Positions 24,974 through 36,831 of a stretch of DNA of 64,000 nucleotides are shown one piece after another. Below the pieces are notes generated by a model that was given only the letters and a program-made list of their open reading frames with translations, ran no database searches and was not told where the DNA came from. Position numbers and translations under genes: made by a program. Source of the stretch: Luteimonas vadosa. Lineage in GTDB: Bacteria > Pseudomonadota > Gammaproteobacteria > Xanthomonadales > Xanthomonadaceae. Location: assembly GCF_039543545.1 (NCBI RefSeq), contig NZ_BAABJY010000002.1, positions 744,001-808,000 of the forward strand. Direction: 5' to 3'. Within the stretch, counting starts at the first letter, position 1; every line of letters begins with the position of its first letter.

Positions 24974-27088
24974 TCATTGCCCACGTGATCCGGTGCCGGC
25001 AACGGCCAGCCGTTGCAGGACCGGCTGGGCCCGGATCCTGTCCTCGTTGATTCCTTCGCGGCGCGCACGGGCCAGGCGCGCACTCGCGGCGGGCCAATCT
25101 TCGAGCCGTGCAAGCGCCTGCGCTGCCCAGAGCGACACCTCCCCGCGCTCCAGGTCCAGGGCCTCCGCACGGGCGATGTAGGCGCGGGCCTCGCCGGCTT
25201 CCCCCAGGTTCGCGTGGTACCACGCCAACTCGACCAGGGCGACCGCGGCGTCCGGCTTGACCTCGACGTAGGCTTCCATCTTTTCGATCGCCCGTTTGTA
25301 GGCAGCGGTGGCAGCCTCGGCATTCCCACCCTGCGCCGACAACGCATCGCCCAGGTTGCCCCAGATGACCGCGTTGTCCGGATCGAGCTTCGCGGCGCGC
25401 CGGTACAGGCCCGCGGCTTCGGCGTAGTCGCCGGCGTTGTACTGCAAGGTGCCGAGGTTGCTCAAGGCGCCCACGCTGGGGCTGATCTGGATCGACCGCT
25501 GGAAGGCGTCCGCCGCCTCGCGCTCCTGGCCATTGGCGAGCAGCGCGCCTCCCAGCGCGTTCCACGCGCGCGCATCCTGTGGACGCAGGGCCACCGCCTC
25601 ACGGAACGCCGCGATGGCCTGCAGGTAACCCCCATTGAGGTAGTGCTGGTAGCCGATCGCGTAATGGATGTTGCCGTCGCGCGGCGTCAGCCGCCGTGCG
25701 CGTTCGAAGTAATCGAGCGCAAGCGCGTGGCGGCCGTTCGCGCCATGCGCCCTGGCGATGCCCATGTAGGCATCGACCGCCAACGACGGGTCGACAAGCG
25801 CCTTGCTGTACTGCTCGATGGCCTTCGCCGTCTCGCCGCGCATGCGCTGCAGGTCGCCGAGGGCGAGGCTCACCTCCAGCAGGTCCGGCGCCATCCCGAG
25901 CGCGCGATCGCAGGCGGTCTCCGCCCGCTCGAAGGCGCTTGCATCCCGGGCGGCGGCGAAGCGGTCGATTTCCGCGCGGCAAAGGCTGGCTTGCGCCCGC
26001 GCGAATTTCGGATCGGCCTCGAGCGCGGCATTGAAGAAGGACACCGCCCGCGAAAGATGATCGCTGCGGCCAGACTCCCACAGGCTGTCCAGGCCCTTGA
26101 GGTAGGACTCGTACGCGGCGATGTTGTCGGTGGGCGCCAGGCGCCTGGACAATGATTCAGGCCCGCCTGGCAGCACCCCGAGCAGTTCCTTCACCACGCG
26201 GCCGGCGATTTCTCCCTGCATGCTGAAGACGTCGGACATCTCGCGGTTGTAGCTCTCGGTCCACAGGACGAAACCGGTCCGGGTGTCGGACAGCTGGGCA
26301 TTGATCCGGACCTTGTCGCCCTCGCGGCGGACGCTGGCGTCCAGAACGGTGGCCACGCCAAGCTGCTCGCCCAGTGACTTGACGTCCTGGTTGCGCACCT
26401 CGCCATCGGGCGGCAACTGCGCCGCGACGGTGAGCCCCGGCACGCCCGTCAAGGCGTCATGCATCTCCACCGCAAGGCCCTGCGCGAAATAGCGGTCCTG
26501 CGGATCGTCGCTCAGGCTGGTGAAGGGCAGGACGGCGATCGAAGCCTCTGGACGCGCGGCTCCGGCGGGCTCCCACCTTGAGGACAGCACCGCAGCCGCC
26601 AGCGCCGAAACCAGGAGCAGAAGCAGGACCAGTCCCTGCACGCGCCGTGCAGGCTTGCGCGATCCAGCATTCCCGGCGTCACCGGCCTTGGCGTCGCCTG
26701 CCCGCCGGCGGCGTTCCGGAGCGGGCGCGGGCGGCTGCACGGGTGCCGGCTGCGTTTCCTGCGGAGCGATCCGCTCGACGTCGCAGACGAATCGATATCC
26801 GAGACTGTGCAGCGTCTGGATGTAGCGAGGATGCTCGGCGTCGTCCCCCAGCACCTTGCGCAACTGCGCGATGACGCGATTCAGGACATTCGGCGTGACA
26901 TGGCGATGGCCCCACACCCGGTCGAGGAGTTCGTCCCGCTCCAGCGCCACGCCAGCGTTCTCCAGCAGCACCGCGAGCACCGCGAACGCCTTCGGTTCCA
27001 GGTTCAGTTCCTCGCCGTCGCGCGTGACCTGGTGTGCGGCGAGATCGACCTGTACGTCATCGAAGCGATAGACCGTTGATTCCATCAT
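24974..27088 (-). CDS. ToxR/CadC-type membrane-bound transcriptional regulator with TPR domain
   Basis: A 704-residue protein with an OmpR/CadC-type winged helix (about residues 6-104: LNLEPKAFAVLAVLLENAG, ending RYIQTLHSLGYRFVC), a Pro/Ala-rich linker, one transmembrane helix (about 152-169) and a large periplasmic part. The latter opens with a TolB/FlgO-like segment (SIAVLPFTSLSDDPQDRYFA, then GLAVEMHDAL) and continues with about eight TPR repeats (for example AWNALGGALLANGQ). The layout suggests DNA binding directly from the membrane in response to an envelope signal or protein partner. Tandem ATGs at 27088/27085 leave the exact start open by one codon. No target is evident; the adjacent lipoprotein and the divergent DUF1232-like gene are candidates. 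Such regulators are abundant in xanthomonads. Confidence 0.82.
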   Translation of the reverse strand: MMESTVYRFDDVQVDLAAHQVTRDGEELNLEPKAFAVLAVLLENAGVALERDELLDRVWGHRHVTPNVLNRVIAQLRKVLGDDAEHPRYIQTLHSLGYRFVCDVERIAPQETQPAPVQPPAPAPERRRRAGDAKAGDAGNAGSRKPARRVQGLVLLLLLVSALAAAVLSSRWEPAGAARPEASIAVLPFTSLSDDPQDRYFAQGLAVEMHDALTGVPGLTVAAQLPPDGEVRNQDVKSLGEQLGVATVLDASVRREGDKVRINAQLSDTRTGFVLWTESYNREMSDVFSMQGEIAGRVVKELLGVLPGGPESLSRRLAPTDNIAAYESYLKGLDSLWESGRSDHLSRAVSFFNAALEADPKFARAQASLCRAEIDRFAAARDASAFERAETACDRALGMAPDLLEVSLALGDLQRMRGETAKAIEQYSKALVDPSLAVDAYMGIARAHGANGRHALALDYFERARRLTPRDGNIHYAIGYQHYLNGGYLQAIAAFREAVALRPQDARAWNALGGALLANGQEREAADAFQRSIQISPSVGALSNLGTLQYNAGDYAEAAGLYRRAAKLDPDNAVIWGNLGDALSAQGGNAEAATAAYKRAIEKMEAYVEVKPDAAVALVELAWYHANLGEAGEARAYIARAEALDLERGEVSLWAAQALARLEDWPAASARLARARREGINEDRIRAQPVLQRLAVAGTGSRGQ

Positions 27089-27289
27089 CGCGGCACCGAG
27101 CGTGGGCCGGATTCATGGTACGCCCTGACCGCCTCTGTCGCGTATTCAGGTGGAAAATCACCAAAGACAGCAACTCATCATCACTTCATCACGCTTTCCA
27201 CCCACGCGCATCAAGCCTTTCACGGCGGCCTGGGGGACGCTGGCAGTGCGCGGAATCGCCGCGCCCAACTTTCCCACCGGGAGTACGAC

Positions 27290-27937
27290 ATGAACGCCAA
27301 CCTGAACATCGCCACCCAGCCGCTGCCCCTGCTTGCCTCCACACCGGGCATGCCCCATCGCCGCCACCGCGTGGCCGGCATCGAACTCGCCAACGGCTCC
27401 CTGCGTCGCTTCCGCGAGGTCGCGTCCTCGCTGCAAACGGACCAGTGCGCGCCGGACGTGGACGCGATCGCGTGCGCGGCCCGCAACCTGACCTGCCAGT
27501 TCAGCGGCATGCGCCGCGCCCCCGCCATCAGTGTCCGGATGCGGGCCTTGCGCGCCTTGCGCGCCATGGCTTCGGAACCCGCATGGGACATGGCCCCCGC
27601 CCAGCAGCGGCAGATCGCCCTGATCTCGGACTATGCCGCGAACGAAGACCGCCTCGTGCCGGACGCGACGCCGGTCATCGGGGGGCTCGACGAGGCCGTG
27701 CTGGTCGACCTGGCCTGGCCATCGGTCCGCTTCGAGCTCGACGACTACCTCGATTTCCGCCGCCTGCGGGCCGAGGAAGCCGCCATGCGCGGGCGGAACC
27801 CCCACGACATCCGCTTCGACCGGCAGGACTGGATTCAGGCCAAGGCCGCCGAACGCGCCTGGCGCGCGCATGTGTCCGGTCGGGGCTGTTCCAGTTACCT
27901 GGACCGCGCCGCGGCACCCGTGTTCCAGATCCATTGA
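27290..27937 (+). CDS. DUF1232/YkvA-like protein
   Basis: A 215-residue protein whose middle (NEDRLVPDATPVIGGLDEAV, then LVDLAWPSV) matches the DUF1232/YkvA core, usually written as a D-IPD-IPV-G-LDD-like motif followed by a hydrophobic stretch. The flanks are charged and contain RMRALRALRAM and an Arg/Ala-rich C-terminus. ATG 27290 is preceded by GGGAG. Function of the family is unknown; many members are small membrane proteins, but here the hydrophobic character is weak. The gene diverges from the CadC-type regulator over about 200 bases of comparatively AT-rich sequence, which makes it a plausible regulatory target. Strong hairpin 12 bases after its stop. Confidence 0.6.
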   Translation: MNANLNIATQPLPLLASTPGMPHRRHRVAGIELANGSLRRFREVASSLQTDQCAPDVDAIACAARNLTCQFSGMRRAPAISVRMRALRALRAMASEPAWDMAPAQQRQIALISDYAANEDRLVPDATPVIGGLDEAVLVDLAWPSVRFELDDYLDFRRLRAEEAAMRGRNPHDIRFDRQDWIQAKAAERAWRAHVSGRGCSSYLDRAAAPVFQIH

Positions 27938-28258
27938 GCGTGCGGGGACCCGGCCCGGGCTGCCGCCGGCGGCCCGGGCCGGCCGTTGCAGGCACACGCC
28001 GCGCCTGATTCTTCCAGCGCTTTCGCCTCCCCCCGGCACGCACCGGAAAGGCCTTCTTCCCGGACACGCCGAATCGGCCTGTCAAGCCTTGTCGGGCACT
28101 GGCCAGCGCCCTACTCTGGCCATTACCTCACACGAGCAGTTGCCGCAGCCATCCATGGCGCTTCGATGCCGCCGCCGACCGTCCAGGCCGTCCGCCGCCT
28201 GGCCGGTCCACGGGGGACGAAGCAGGTGCCGGGACGGGATCGGCCAGGCTGCGCATCC
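27938..28258 (+). other. Intergenic region before dnaE
   Basis: A gene-free 321 bases. The first 45 hold the hairpin described separately. A weak promoter candidate for dnaE is TTGTCG (28090-28095), a 17-base spacer and TACTCT (28113-28118). The dnaE frame is open through most of this stretch, but the residues it encodes upstream of 28259 resemble no polymerase and contain no good start, so I treat it as untranslated. Nothing else is recognised. Confidence 0.5.
27950..27982 (+). terminator. Strong GC hairpin after the DUF1232-like gene
   Basis: A perfect 11-bp inverted repeat (27950-27960 with 27972-27982) encloses an 11-base loop that can itself pair (CGCC/GGCG). It lies 12 bases after the stop codon. 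No T-tract follows, so it is either a rho-independent terminator of the hairpin-only type seen in GC-rich genomes or an mRNA-stabilising 3' structure. Confidence 0.55.
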
Positions 28259-31801
<3,543 letters not shown>

Positions 31802-31810
31802 GCACCCGGG

Positions 31811-31830
31811 GCCCGGGGCGCCCCCCGGGC
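31811..31830 (+). terminator. GC hairpin between dnaE and accA
   Basis: A perfect 8-bp stem (31811-31818 with 31823-31830) and a four-base loop begin nine bases after the dnaE stop. There is no T-run. It may attenuate or stabilise the dnaE message; a possible -10 TAGACT (31840-31845) after it could start accA transcription. Confidence 0.4.
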
Positions 31831-31872
31831 CGGTTCCGCTAGACTGGCGGCTTTCCGTGGCCGAAGCCATCG

Positions 31873-32832
31873 ATGAATCCGAACTACCTCGACTTCGAAC
31901 AACCCATCGCCGACCTCGAGGCGAAGATCCAGGACCTGCGCCAGGCCAGCACCGGGCCGGCGGTCAACATCGACGCCGAAGTGCATGCGCTGCAGGACAA
32001 GCTCCGCCAGCGGACCGCTCACATCTTCCGCGACCTGTCCCCGTGGCAGGTGTCGCAGCTGGCGCGGCATCCGGCGCGCCCCTACACGAACGACTACATC
32101 CGGGTGATCTGCGACGAGTTCCAGGAACTCGCCGGCGACCGCGCCTACGCCGACGACGCCGCCATCGTCGGCGGGCTGGGTCGCATCGACGGCCGCAGCG
32201 TGATGATCATCGGCCACCAGAAGGGCCGGGACACCAAGGCCAAGGTCCGCCGCAACTTCGGCATGCCGCGTCCCGAGGGCTATCGCAAGGCGCTGCGCCT
32301 GATGAAGATGGCCGAGCGTTTCCGCCTGCCGTTGCTGACCTTCATCGACACGCCCGGCGCCTACCCCGGCATCGGCGCGGAGGAGCGCGGGCAATCGGAA
32401 GCCATCGCGCGCAACCTGCTGGAGATGGCGGAGCTGCGGACTCCCATAGTTTGCACGGTGATCGGCGAGGGCGGATCCGGCGGCGCGCTGGCGATCGGGG
32501 TTGGCGACCGGACACTGATGCTGGAATACAGCACCTACTCCGTCATTTCGCCCGAGGGCTGCGCCTCGATCCTGTGGAAGTCCGCCGACAAGGCCAAGGA
32601 CGCGGCCGAACAACTCGGGCTGACGGCCCGGCGCCTGCGCGAACTCGGCCTGGTCGACAAGATGATCCGCGAACCGATCGGTGGCGCGCACCGCAACCCG
32701 CGCCAAACCGCCATCCGCCTCAAGGCGGTGCTGCTCAACGAACTCGATGCGCTGCAGACCTTGCCGCTGGATGACCTGCTGCAGAAACGCTACCAGCGCC
32801 TGCGCGGCTACGGGGCCTACGAGGCGGCGTGA
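31873..32832 (+). CDS. accA: Acetyl-CoA carboxylase carboxyltransferase subunit alpha
   Basis: The 319-residue alpha subunit forms, with AccD, the carboxyltransferase that makes malonyl-CoA for fatty-acid synthesis. Landmarks are MNPNYLDFEQPIADLEAKIQ at the start, GGLGRIDGRSVMIIGHQKGR, the oxyanion-type region LLTFIDTPGAYPGIGAEERG, and GEGGSGGALAIGVGD. The length equals that of E. coli AccA (319). Its position after dnaE is conserved from enterobacteria to xanthomonads. The other acc subunits are not in the window. Confidence 0.97.
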   Translation: MNPNYLDFEQPIADLEAKIQDLRQASTGPAVNIDAEVHALQDKLRQRTAHIFRDLSPWQVSQLARHPARPYTNDYIRVICDEFQELAGDRAYADDAAIVGGLGRIDGRSVMIIGHQKGRDTKAKVRRNFGMPRPEGYRKALRLMKMAERFRLPLLTFIDTPGAYPGIGAEERGQSEAIARNLLEMAELRTPIVCTVIGEGGSGGALAIGVGDRTLMLEYSTYSVISPEGCASILWKSADKAKDAAEQLGLTARRLRELGLVDKMIREPIGGAHRNPRQTAIRLKAVLLNELDALQTLPLDDLLQKRYQRLRGYGAYEAA

Positions 32833-32927
32833 CCGCCGCCTGACCCAGGCATCTTCCCTCGCTTCGCCGCGACCCGGCGGAGTGCCACCCGGATCCGTCC
32901 GGCGCGTCGGCGTGGCAACATCGGCGC

Positions 32928-34244
32928 ATGGCCGAGGAACCCGCGTCGATCCCCCTCCCCGCCCTGCCATGGGACCGTCGACCCGGCGCGCTGCACGTCG
33001 GCTACAGCGGCGGGCTGGATTCCACGGTCCTGTTGCACCTGCTGCATGCGCGGCAGGCCGAGCATGGGCTCGAAGTGCGGGCCATCCACGTCCACCATGG
33101 GTTGCACCCCGATGCGGATGCCTGGAGCGCGCACTGCCGCCAGCAGTGCGACGCGCTGGGCTTCGGCTTGCGCATCGTCCGGGTACACGTCGAGGAAGCT
33201 GGCGGAACCGGCCGCGAAGCGGCGGCGCGCGACGCCCGCATGGCGGCGTTCGCCGCCGGCATGCGCCAGGACGACGTGTTGGCGCTCGCCCACCATCGCG
33301 ACGACCAGGCGGAAACCTTCCTGCTGCGCGCGTTGCGCGCCAGTGGCGTGGACGGCCTCGGCGCGATGAGGGCCTGGCGGCCGTTCGCCGACGGCTGGCT
33401 GTGGCGGCCCTTGCTGGATGTCCCGCGCGAGGACGTCCTCGCCTATGCGCGTACCCGGGACTTGGCCTGGATCGAGGACCCGAGCAACCTCGACGAGTCG
33501 CTGGACCGCAATTTCCTGCGCCATCGGGTCCTGCCCCTGCTCCGCCAGCGTTGGCCTCGCGCCGGACGTGCGCTCGCCGACAGCGCCGCACTCGCCGGCA
33601 CGGCCGCTTCGCTGCTGTCGGGAGAGGACCACGCGGCGCTGGGGACCGTGGCAGGTGACGTGCCCGACGCCCTCTCGGTACCCGCGTTGGCGGCGCTCCC
33701 CGCCGCGCGCCGAGCGCGCGTGCTGCGCGCGTGGGTCGAGCGCCGCGGACTCCCCGCGCTCCCTGCCAACGGGGTGGCACGCATCGAGTCGGACCTGCTG
33801 GCAGCCGCGCCGGACGGCCAGGCCGAATTCCTCTGGCAAGGCGCCTTCATCCGGCATTGGCGCGGTCAGCTGCACGCAGGCCGCGTGCATCCGCCCCTGC
33901 CGCCCACCTGGCGCGTTCCTTGGGATGGCCGCACTCCCCTGCACTTGCCCGGCGGCGGCGCACTGCGCCTTGAGCCCACCGATGCCGGCGGATTCGACGA
34001 GCCGATCCAGGTCCACGCGCGGCAGGGTGGCGAGTCCATCCGGCTGCCGGGGCGCGCGCACCGGCATGCACTCAAGCAGGTGCTGCAGGACATGGACCTG
34101 CCGCCATGGCAGCGGAAGCAGATGCCGCTGGTCTCCGATGGCCAGGGCGTGCTGCTGGCGGCCGGGGACATTGCGCTCTCCGAAGACTTCGACCGCTGGC
34201 TGCAGGCCCGCGGCGCCAAGTTGCGCTGGGTGCGGGCCAGCTGA
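32928..34244 (+). CDS. tilS: tRNA(Ile)-lysidine synthase
   Basis: The 438-residue enzyme converts the wobble cytidine of the AUA-reading isoleucine tRNA to lysidine, using ATP and lysine. The PP-loop motif SGGLDS spans residues 27-32 (in VGYSGGLDSTVLLHLLHA), and ALAHHRDDQAETFLLRALR forms the second ATP-contacting segment. The C-terminal tRNA-binding domains are of the gammaproteobacterial long type, with GGESIRLPGRAHRHALKQVL near the end. It starts 95 bases after accA, with no hairpin between. Confidence 0.94.
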   Translation: MAEEPASIPLPALPWDRRPGALHVGYSGGLDSTVLLHLLHARQAEHGLEVRAIHVHHGLHPDADAWSAHCRQQCDALGFGLRIVRVHVEEAGGTGREAAARDARMAAFAAGMRQDDVLALAHHRDDQAETFLLRALRASGVDGLGAMRAWRPFADGWLWRPLLDVPREDVLAYARTRDLAWIEDPSNLDESLDRNFLRHRVLPLLRQRWPRAGRALADSAALAGTAASLLSGEDHAALGTVAGDVPDALSVPALAALPAARRARVLRAWVERRGLPALPANGVARIESDLLAAAPDGQAEFLWQGAFIRHWRGQLHAGRVHPPLPPTWRVPWDGRTPLHLPGGGALRLEPTDAGGFDEPIQVHARQGGESIRLPGRAHRHALKQVLQDMDLPPWQRKQMPLVSDGQGVLLAAGDIALSEDFDRWLQARGAKLRWVRAS

Positions 34245-34270
34245 CATCGACGATGGCTTAAACTCCACGC

Positions 34271-34543
34271 ATGCCACGCAAAGCCGCCACCCCCAAGGAT
34301 TCCTCGCCCGTCGCCGACTTCGAGGCCTCGCTGGATGCCCTCGAAACACTGGTGGAAAAGATGGAACACGGCGAGATGACCCTCGAGGAATCGCTGGCCG
34401 CCTACGAACGCGGCGTCGGCCTGTACCGCCGCTGCCAACAGGCGCTCGAACAGGCCGAACTCCGGGTCAAGCTGCTGACCGACCCGGATCGCCCTGACAC
34501 CGCGCGGGACTTCCCGGACGTGCCGTCCGACGGCGATGCCTGA
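34271..34543 (+). CDS. xseB: Exodeoxyribonuclease VII small subunit
   Basis: The 90-residue XseB associates with XseA in several copies to give exonuclease VII, which degrades single-stranded DNA from both ends. The family core FEASLDALETLVEKMEHGEM and LEESLAAYERGVGL form the predicted two-helix hairpin. It is slightly longer than the usual 75-80 residues, with an acidic tail. It overlaps ispA by eight bases; xseB-ispA adjacency is a widespread arrangement. xseA is not in the window. Confidence 0.95.
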   Translation: MPRKAATPKDSSPVADFEASLDALETLVEKMEHGEMTLEESLAAYERGVGLYRRCQQALEQAELRVKLLTDPDRPDTARDFPDVPSDGDA

Positions 34544-35555
34544 TTCGCTCCGGCCGCGGGCCGCCGCCGCGGAGCGCATCGAAGCCTGGCGCGGACGCAT
34601 CGACGGCGTGCTCGAGCGCGCATTGACACGCCAGCCAGCCGCCGAGTCGCGCCTGCAGCTCGCGATGCGGCACGCCGTCCTGCTCGGTGGCAAGCGCATG
34701 CGGCCGCTGCTGGTCTATGCGACGGGGACCGCCTTCGGTGCCCCGGCCTCGAGCCTCGACGCGCCGGCCGCTGCAGTCGAACTGGTGCACGCCTATTCGC
34801 TGGTCCACGATGACCTGCCCGCCATGGACGACGACGCGCTGCGTCGCGGAAAACCCACCGTGCACGTCGCGTTCGACGAGGCCACGGCGATCCTGGCCGG
34901 TGATGCGCTGCAGTCGCTTGCGTTCGCCGTGCTCGCCGACGCGGACGCCGACGCCACGGTCCGCGTCGACATGCTGCGCGAACTTGCCGATGCCGCGGGC
35001 GCGTGGGGCATGTGCGGCGGCCAGGCACTCGATCTCGCCGCGACCAGCGGAAGAGAAAGGGGTCAAGGGGAAACTTCACGTAAACGGTCTCGCGACCAGG
35101 ACGGGCCATTGCGCGAAACCCCCGCCGATCCCGTTTCTTCCCCACCCGCGGAGTCCCCCGCGGAACCCCTTCCGTCCATCGGCTCGCTCGAGCAGCTGCA
35201 CGCACTGAAGACCGGGGCCCTGCTGCGTGCCTCGGTCCGCCTGGGTGCGATCGCTGCCGGCGTTGAACCAGCCATGCGGGAGCGCCTGGATGCGTTCGCC
35301 GGCGCCCTCGGCCTCGCCTTCCAGATCCGCGACGACCTGCTCGATGTCGAGGGCAACGACACCAGCCTCGGCAAGACCGCGGGCAAGGACGCCGCGCAGG
35401 GCAAGGCGACGTTCGCCACCGTCATCGGTGCAGATGCTTCGCGGGAGCGGCTCGCGGCACTGGCCGCCGCCATGCGCAATGCGCTGGCGCCCCTGGGCGA
35501 ACGCGGCGAGACGCTGGCCTTCCTGGGTGAACGCGCCATCGACCGCAGCCACTAG
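34536..35555 (+). CDS. ispA: Farnesyl diphosphate synthase (polyprenyl synthetase) with internal insertion
   Basis: A trans-prenyltransferase that condenses DMAPP/GPP with IPP to farnesyl diphosphate, feeding uppS and quinone synthesis. Both aspartate-rich motifs are intact: DDLPAMDD at residues 92-98 and DDLLD starting at Asp266, plus GGKRMRP near residue 51 and LKTGALLRASVRLGA. The total is 339 residues against 299 in E. coli. The excess is about 35 residues between GGQALDLAAT and LEQLHALKTGA (about residues 172-208). It is hydrophilic, Arg- and Pro-rich and unlike any part of the family; its DNA coincides with an inverted-repeat element listed separately. The frame is preserved on both sides, and the site is a loop between helices, so activity may survive. 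Confidence 0.93.
   Translation: MPDSLRPRAAAAERIEAWRGRIDGVLERALTRQPAAESRLQLAMRHAVLLGGKRMRPLLVYATGTAFGAPASSLDAPAAAVELVHAYSLVHDDLPAMDDDALRRGKPTVHVAFDEATAILAGDALQSLAFAVLADADADATVRVDMLRELADAAGAWGMCGGQALDLAATSGRERGQGETSRKRSRDQDGPLRETPADPVSSPPAESPAEPLPSIGSLEQLHALKTGALLRASVRLGAIAAGVEPAMRERLDAFAGALGLAFQIRDDLLDVEGNDTSLGKTAGKDAAQGKATFATVIGADASRERLAALAAAMRNALAPLGERGETLAFLGERAIDRSH
35049..35143. repeat. REP/MITE-like inverted-repeat element inside ispA
   Basis: About 95 bases bounded by imperfect inverted ends: GGAAGAGAAAGGGG (35049-35062) against the reverse complement of CCCGTTTCTTCC (35131-35142). Inside lies GGTCTCGCGACC (35087-35098), a short hairpin. The segment encodes residues that other FPP synthases lack and is less G+C-rich at its left end than its surroundings. 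The motif TTCACGTAAACGGTCTCGCG (35075-35094) resembles a dispersed sequence I associate from memory with Lysobacteraceae genomes, but I could not search for it. No second copy was noticed in this window. Confidence 0.6.
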
Positions 35556-35582
35556 GGCGGCGGACCACGCTGGCGGCGGCGG

Positions 35583-36035
35583 CTAGCCGATCAGGCGCAG
35601 CGTCAGCGGATAGCGGTAATCCTCGCCATTCCAGGCCTTGACCATCGCGATGATGCTGCATACGAGCCAGAGCACGGCGATCGCCGCGATCGCGAGGACC
35701 AGGGCCAGCCCCGCCGGCAGGGTCACGATCAGGCCGATGCCCAGCGTGAGGATCGTGGCGCCGACCAGGGCGACGCCGGCCGCCACCGCGAGGCAGGCAT
35801 AGATGAACATGCTGAGGTTGAAATTGAGCGCCTCGCTGGCGTGGCGGGCGACGAATGCCGAGTCGTCGCGCTTGAGCAGGTAGATCGCGCCGGCGCCGAG
35901 CACGCCTGCGAAACCGACCACCCAGCTGGTCAGCAGCGCCAGCACCAGCGCTGCGAGGTGCGCCAGCGCCGCCCACTGGCGTTCGCTGGCATTCGGGGAC
36001 GTGACGCTGATCGGCGCCGTGCTGGTCTGTTCCAT
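35583..36035 (-). CDS. DUF4870 domain membrane protein (copy 1)
   Basis: A 150-residue small integral membrane protein. The DUF4870 pattern is clear: ERQWAALAHLAALVLALLTS, a GAGAIYLLKRDD turn, HASEALNFNLSMFIYACLA, then two further hydrophobic helices and a short cytoplasmic end with YRYPLTLRLIG. Four membrane segments are expected. ATG 36035 has GGGAG upstream. The family has no established role. It is a tandem paralogue of the next gene upstream on the same strand (same order of segments and the same YRYP-TLRL ending), with 170 bases between. It converges with ispA across 27 bases. Confidence 0.85.
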   Translation of the reverse strand: MEQTSTAPISVTSPNASERQWAALAHLAALVLALLTSWVVGFAGVLGAGAIYLLKRDDSAFVARHASEALNFNLSMFIYACLAVAAGVALVGATILTLGIGLIVTLPAGLALVLAIAAIAVLWLVCSIIAMVKAWNGEDYRYPLTLRLIG

Positions 36036-36205
36036 CGCAATGCTCCCGCCGGAACCCCTCCGGCCTGCCCTCGATATTGGGGCCGCGGCCGTCGACTGCA
36101 ACCCAACCGATGGCCTACGGTCCGGGCGCTGGCCCCCGCCCGGGCGCGCCTCCGGGCAGCGCGCACGCGTGGCGCGATGCCCGGAGGCCTTCCGCTGCCG
36201 GGGTG

Positions 36206-36646
36206 TTACTTCACCAGGCGCAGCGTGAACGGATAACGGTAGGCGACGCCTTCGTTGGCCTTCATCGACGCAATGATCGTCAGCACGATCCAGGCCACGC
36301 CGATCACGATCCAGGCAGGGATCGCGATCACCATGCCGATCCCCAGGGTGAGGATGGACAGCAGCAGCAGCGCCAGGAAGGCGATCGCCACCGTGATGTT
36401 GAAGTTCAGCGCCTCCTTGCCCTGGTCGTCGACGAAAGGCATCTCGTCCTTCTTCAGCAGCCAGATCACCAGAGGGCCGACGAAGCAGCCGATGCTCCCG
36501 GCCCAGCCCGTGGTGATGATGCCGCCGATCAGGGCCGAGAGGTGGGCGAACATCGCCATCTGCCGCGCCTGCGCCGGGATACCGGCGGAAGCCGGACCAT
36601 CCGCCAAAGGTGTCCCGGCCTCGTTGTCCCGCGTGTCGTCGCTCAT
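36206..36646 (-). CDS. DUF4870 domain membrane protein (copy 2)
   Basis: A 146-residue paralogue of the neighbouring gene: an acidic, Gly/Ala-rich N-terminus, then QMAMFAHLSALIGGIITTGW, VGPLVIWLLKKDEMPFVDDQ, GKEALNFNITVAIAF, two more hydrophobic segments and the C-terminal YRYPFTLRLVK. Of two in-frame ATGs (36652 and 36646) the second lies six bases after GGGGAG and is preferred. Function unknown. It differs from copy 1 mostly in the N-terminal tail and the first loop, so the two may form homo- or hetero-oligomers in the inner membrane. Confidence 0.85.
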   Translation of the reverse strand: MSDDTRDNEAGTPLADGPASAGIPAQARQMAMFAHLSALIGGIITTGWAGSIGCFVGPLVIWLLKKDEMPFVDDQGKEALNFNITVAIAFLALLLLSILTLGIGMVIAIPAWIVIGVAWIVLTIIASMKANEGVAYRYPFTLRLVK

Positions 36647-36831
36647 GGTCATCTCCCCTTCCCGCTATCCAGTCGATGGTTCGGATCGCCCCCTGGCGCG
36701 ACCAGCATAACGTGGCGCGCCAGGGACCGCGCCGCCGGCTGCCAGCCGCGGGCCGAGCTTGGCAGTGAGGCGGGGCGAGCTGCGTGGTCGCCTTCCAGCG
36801 GCGCTTGCGGTGCGGGAACGACGCAGGCCGG

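Noticed and set aside
34402..35205. A minus-strand frame through the ispA insertion that reads MARPGRETVYVKF
   Set aside because: The start of it looks like a peptide often seen from repeats of this type, but it continues through the ispA-coding complement without domain signals; I treat it as part of the repeat element, not a gene.
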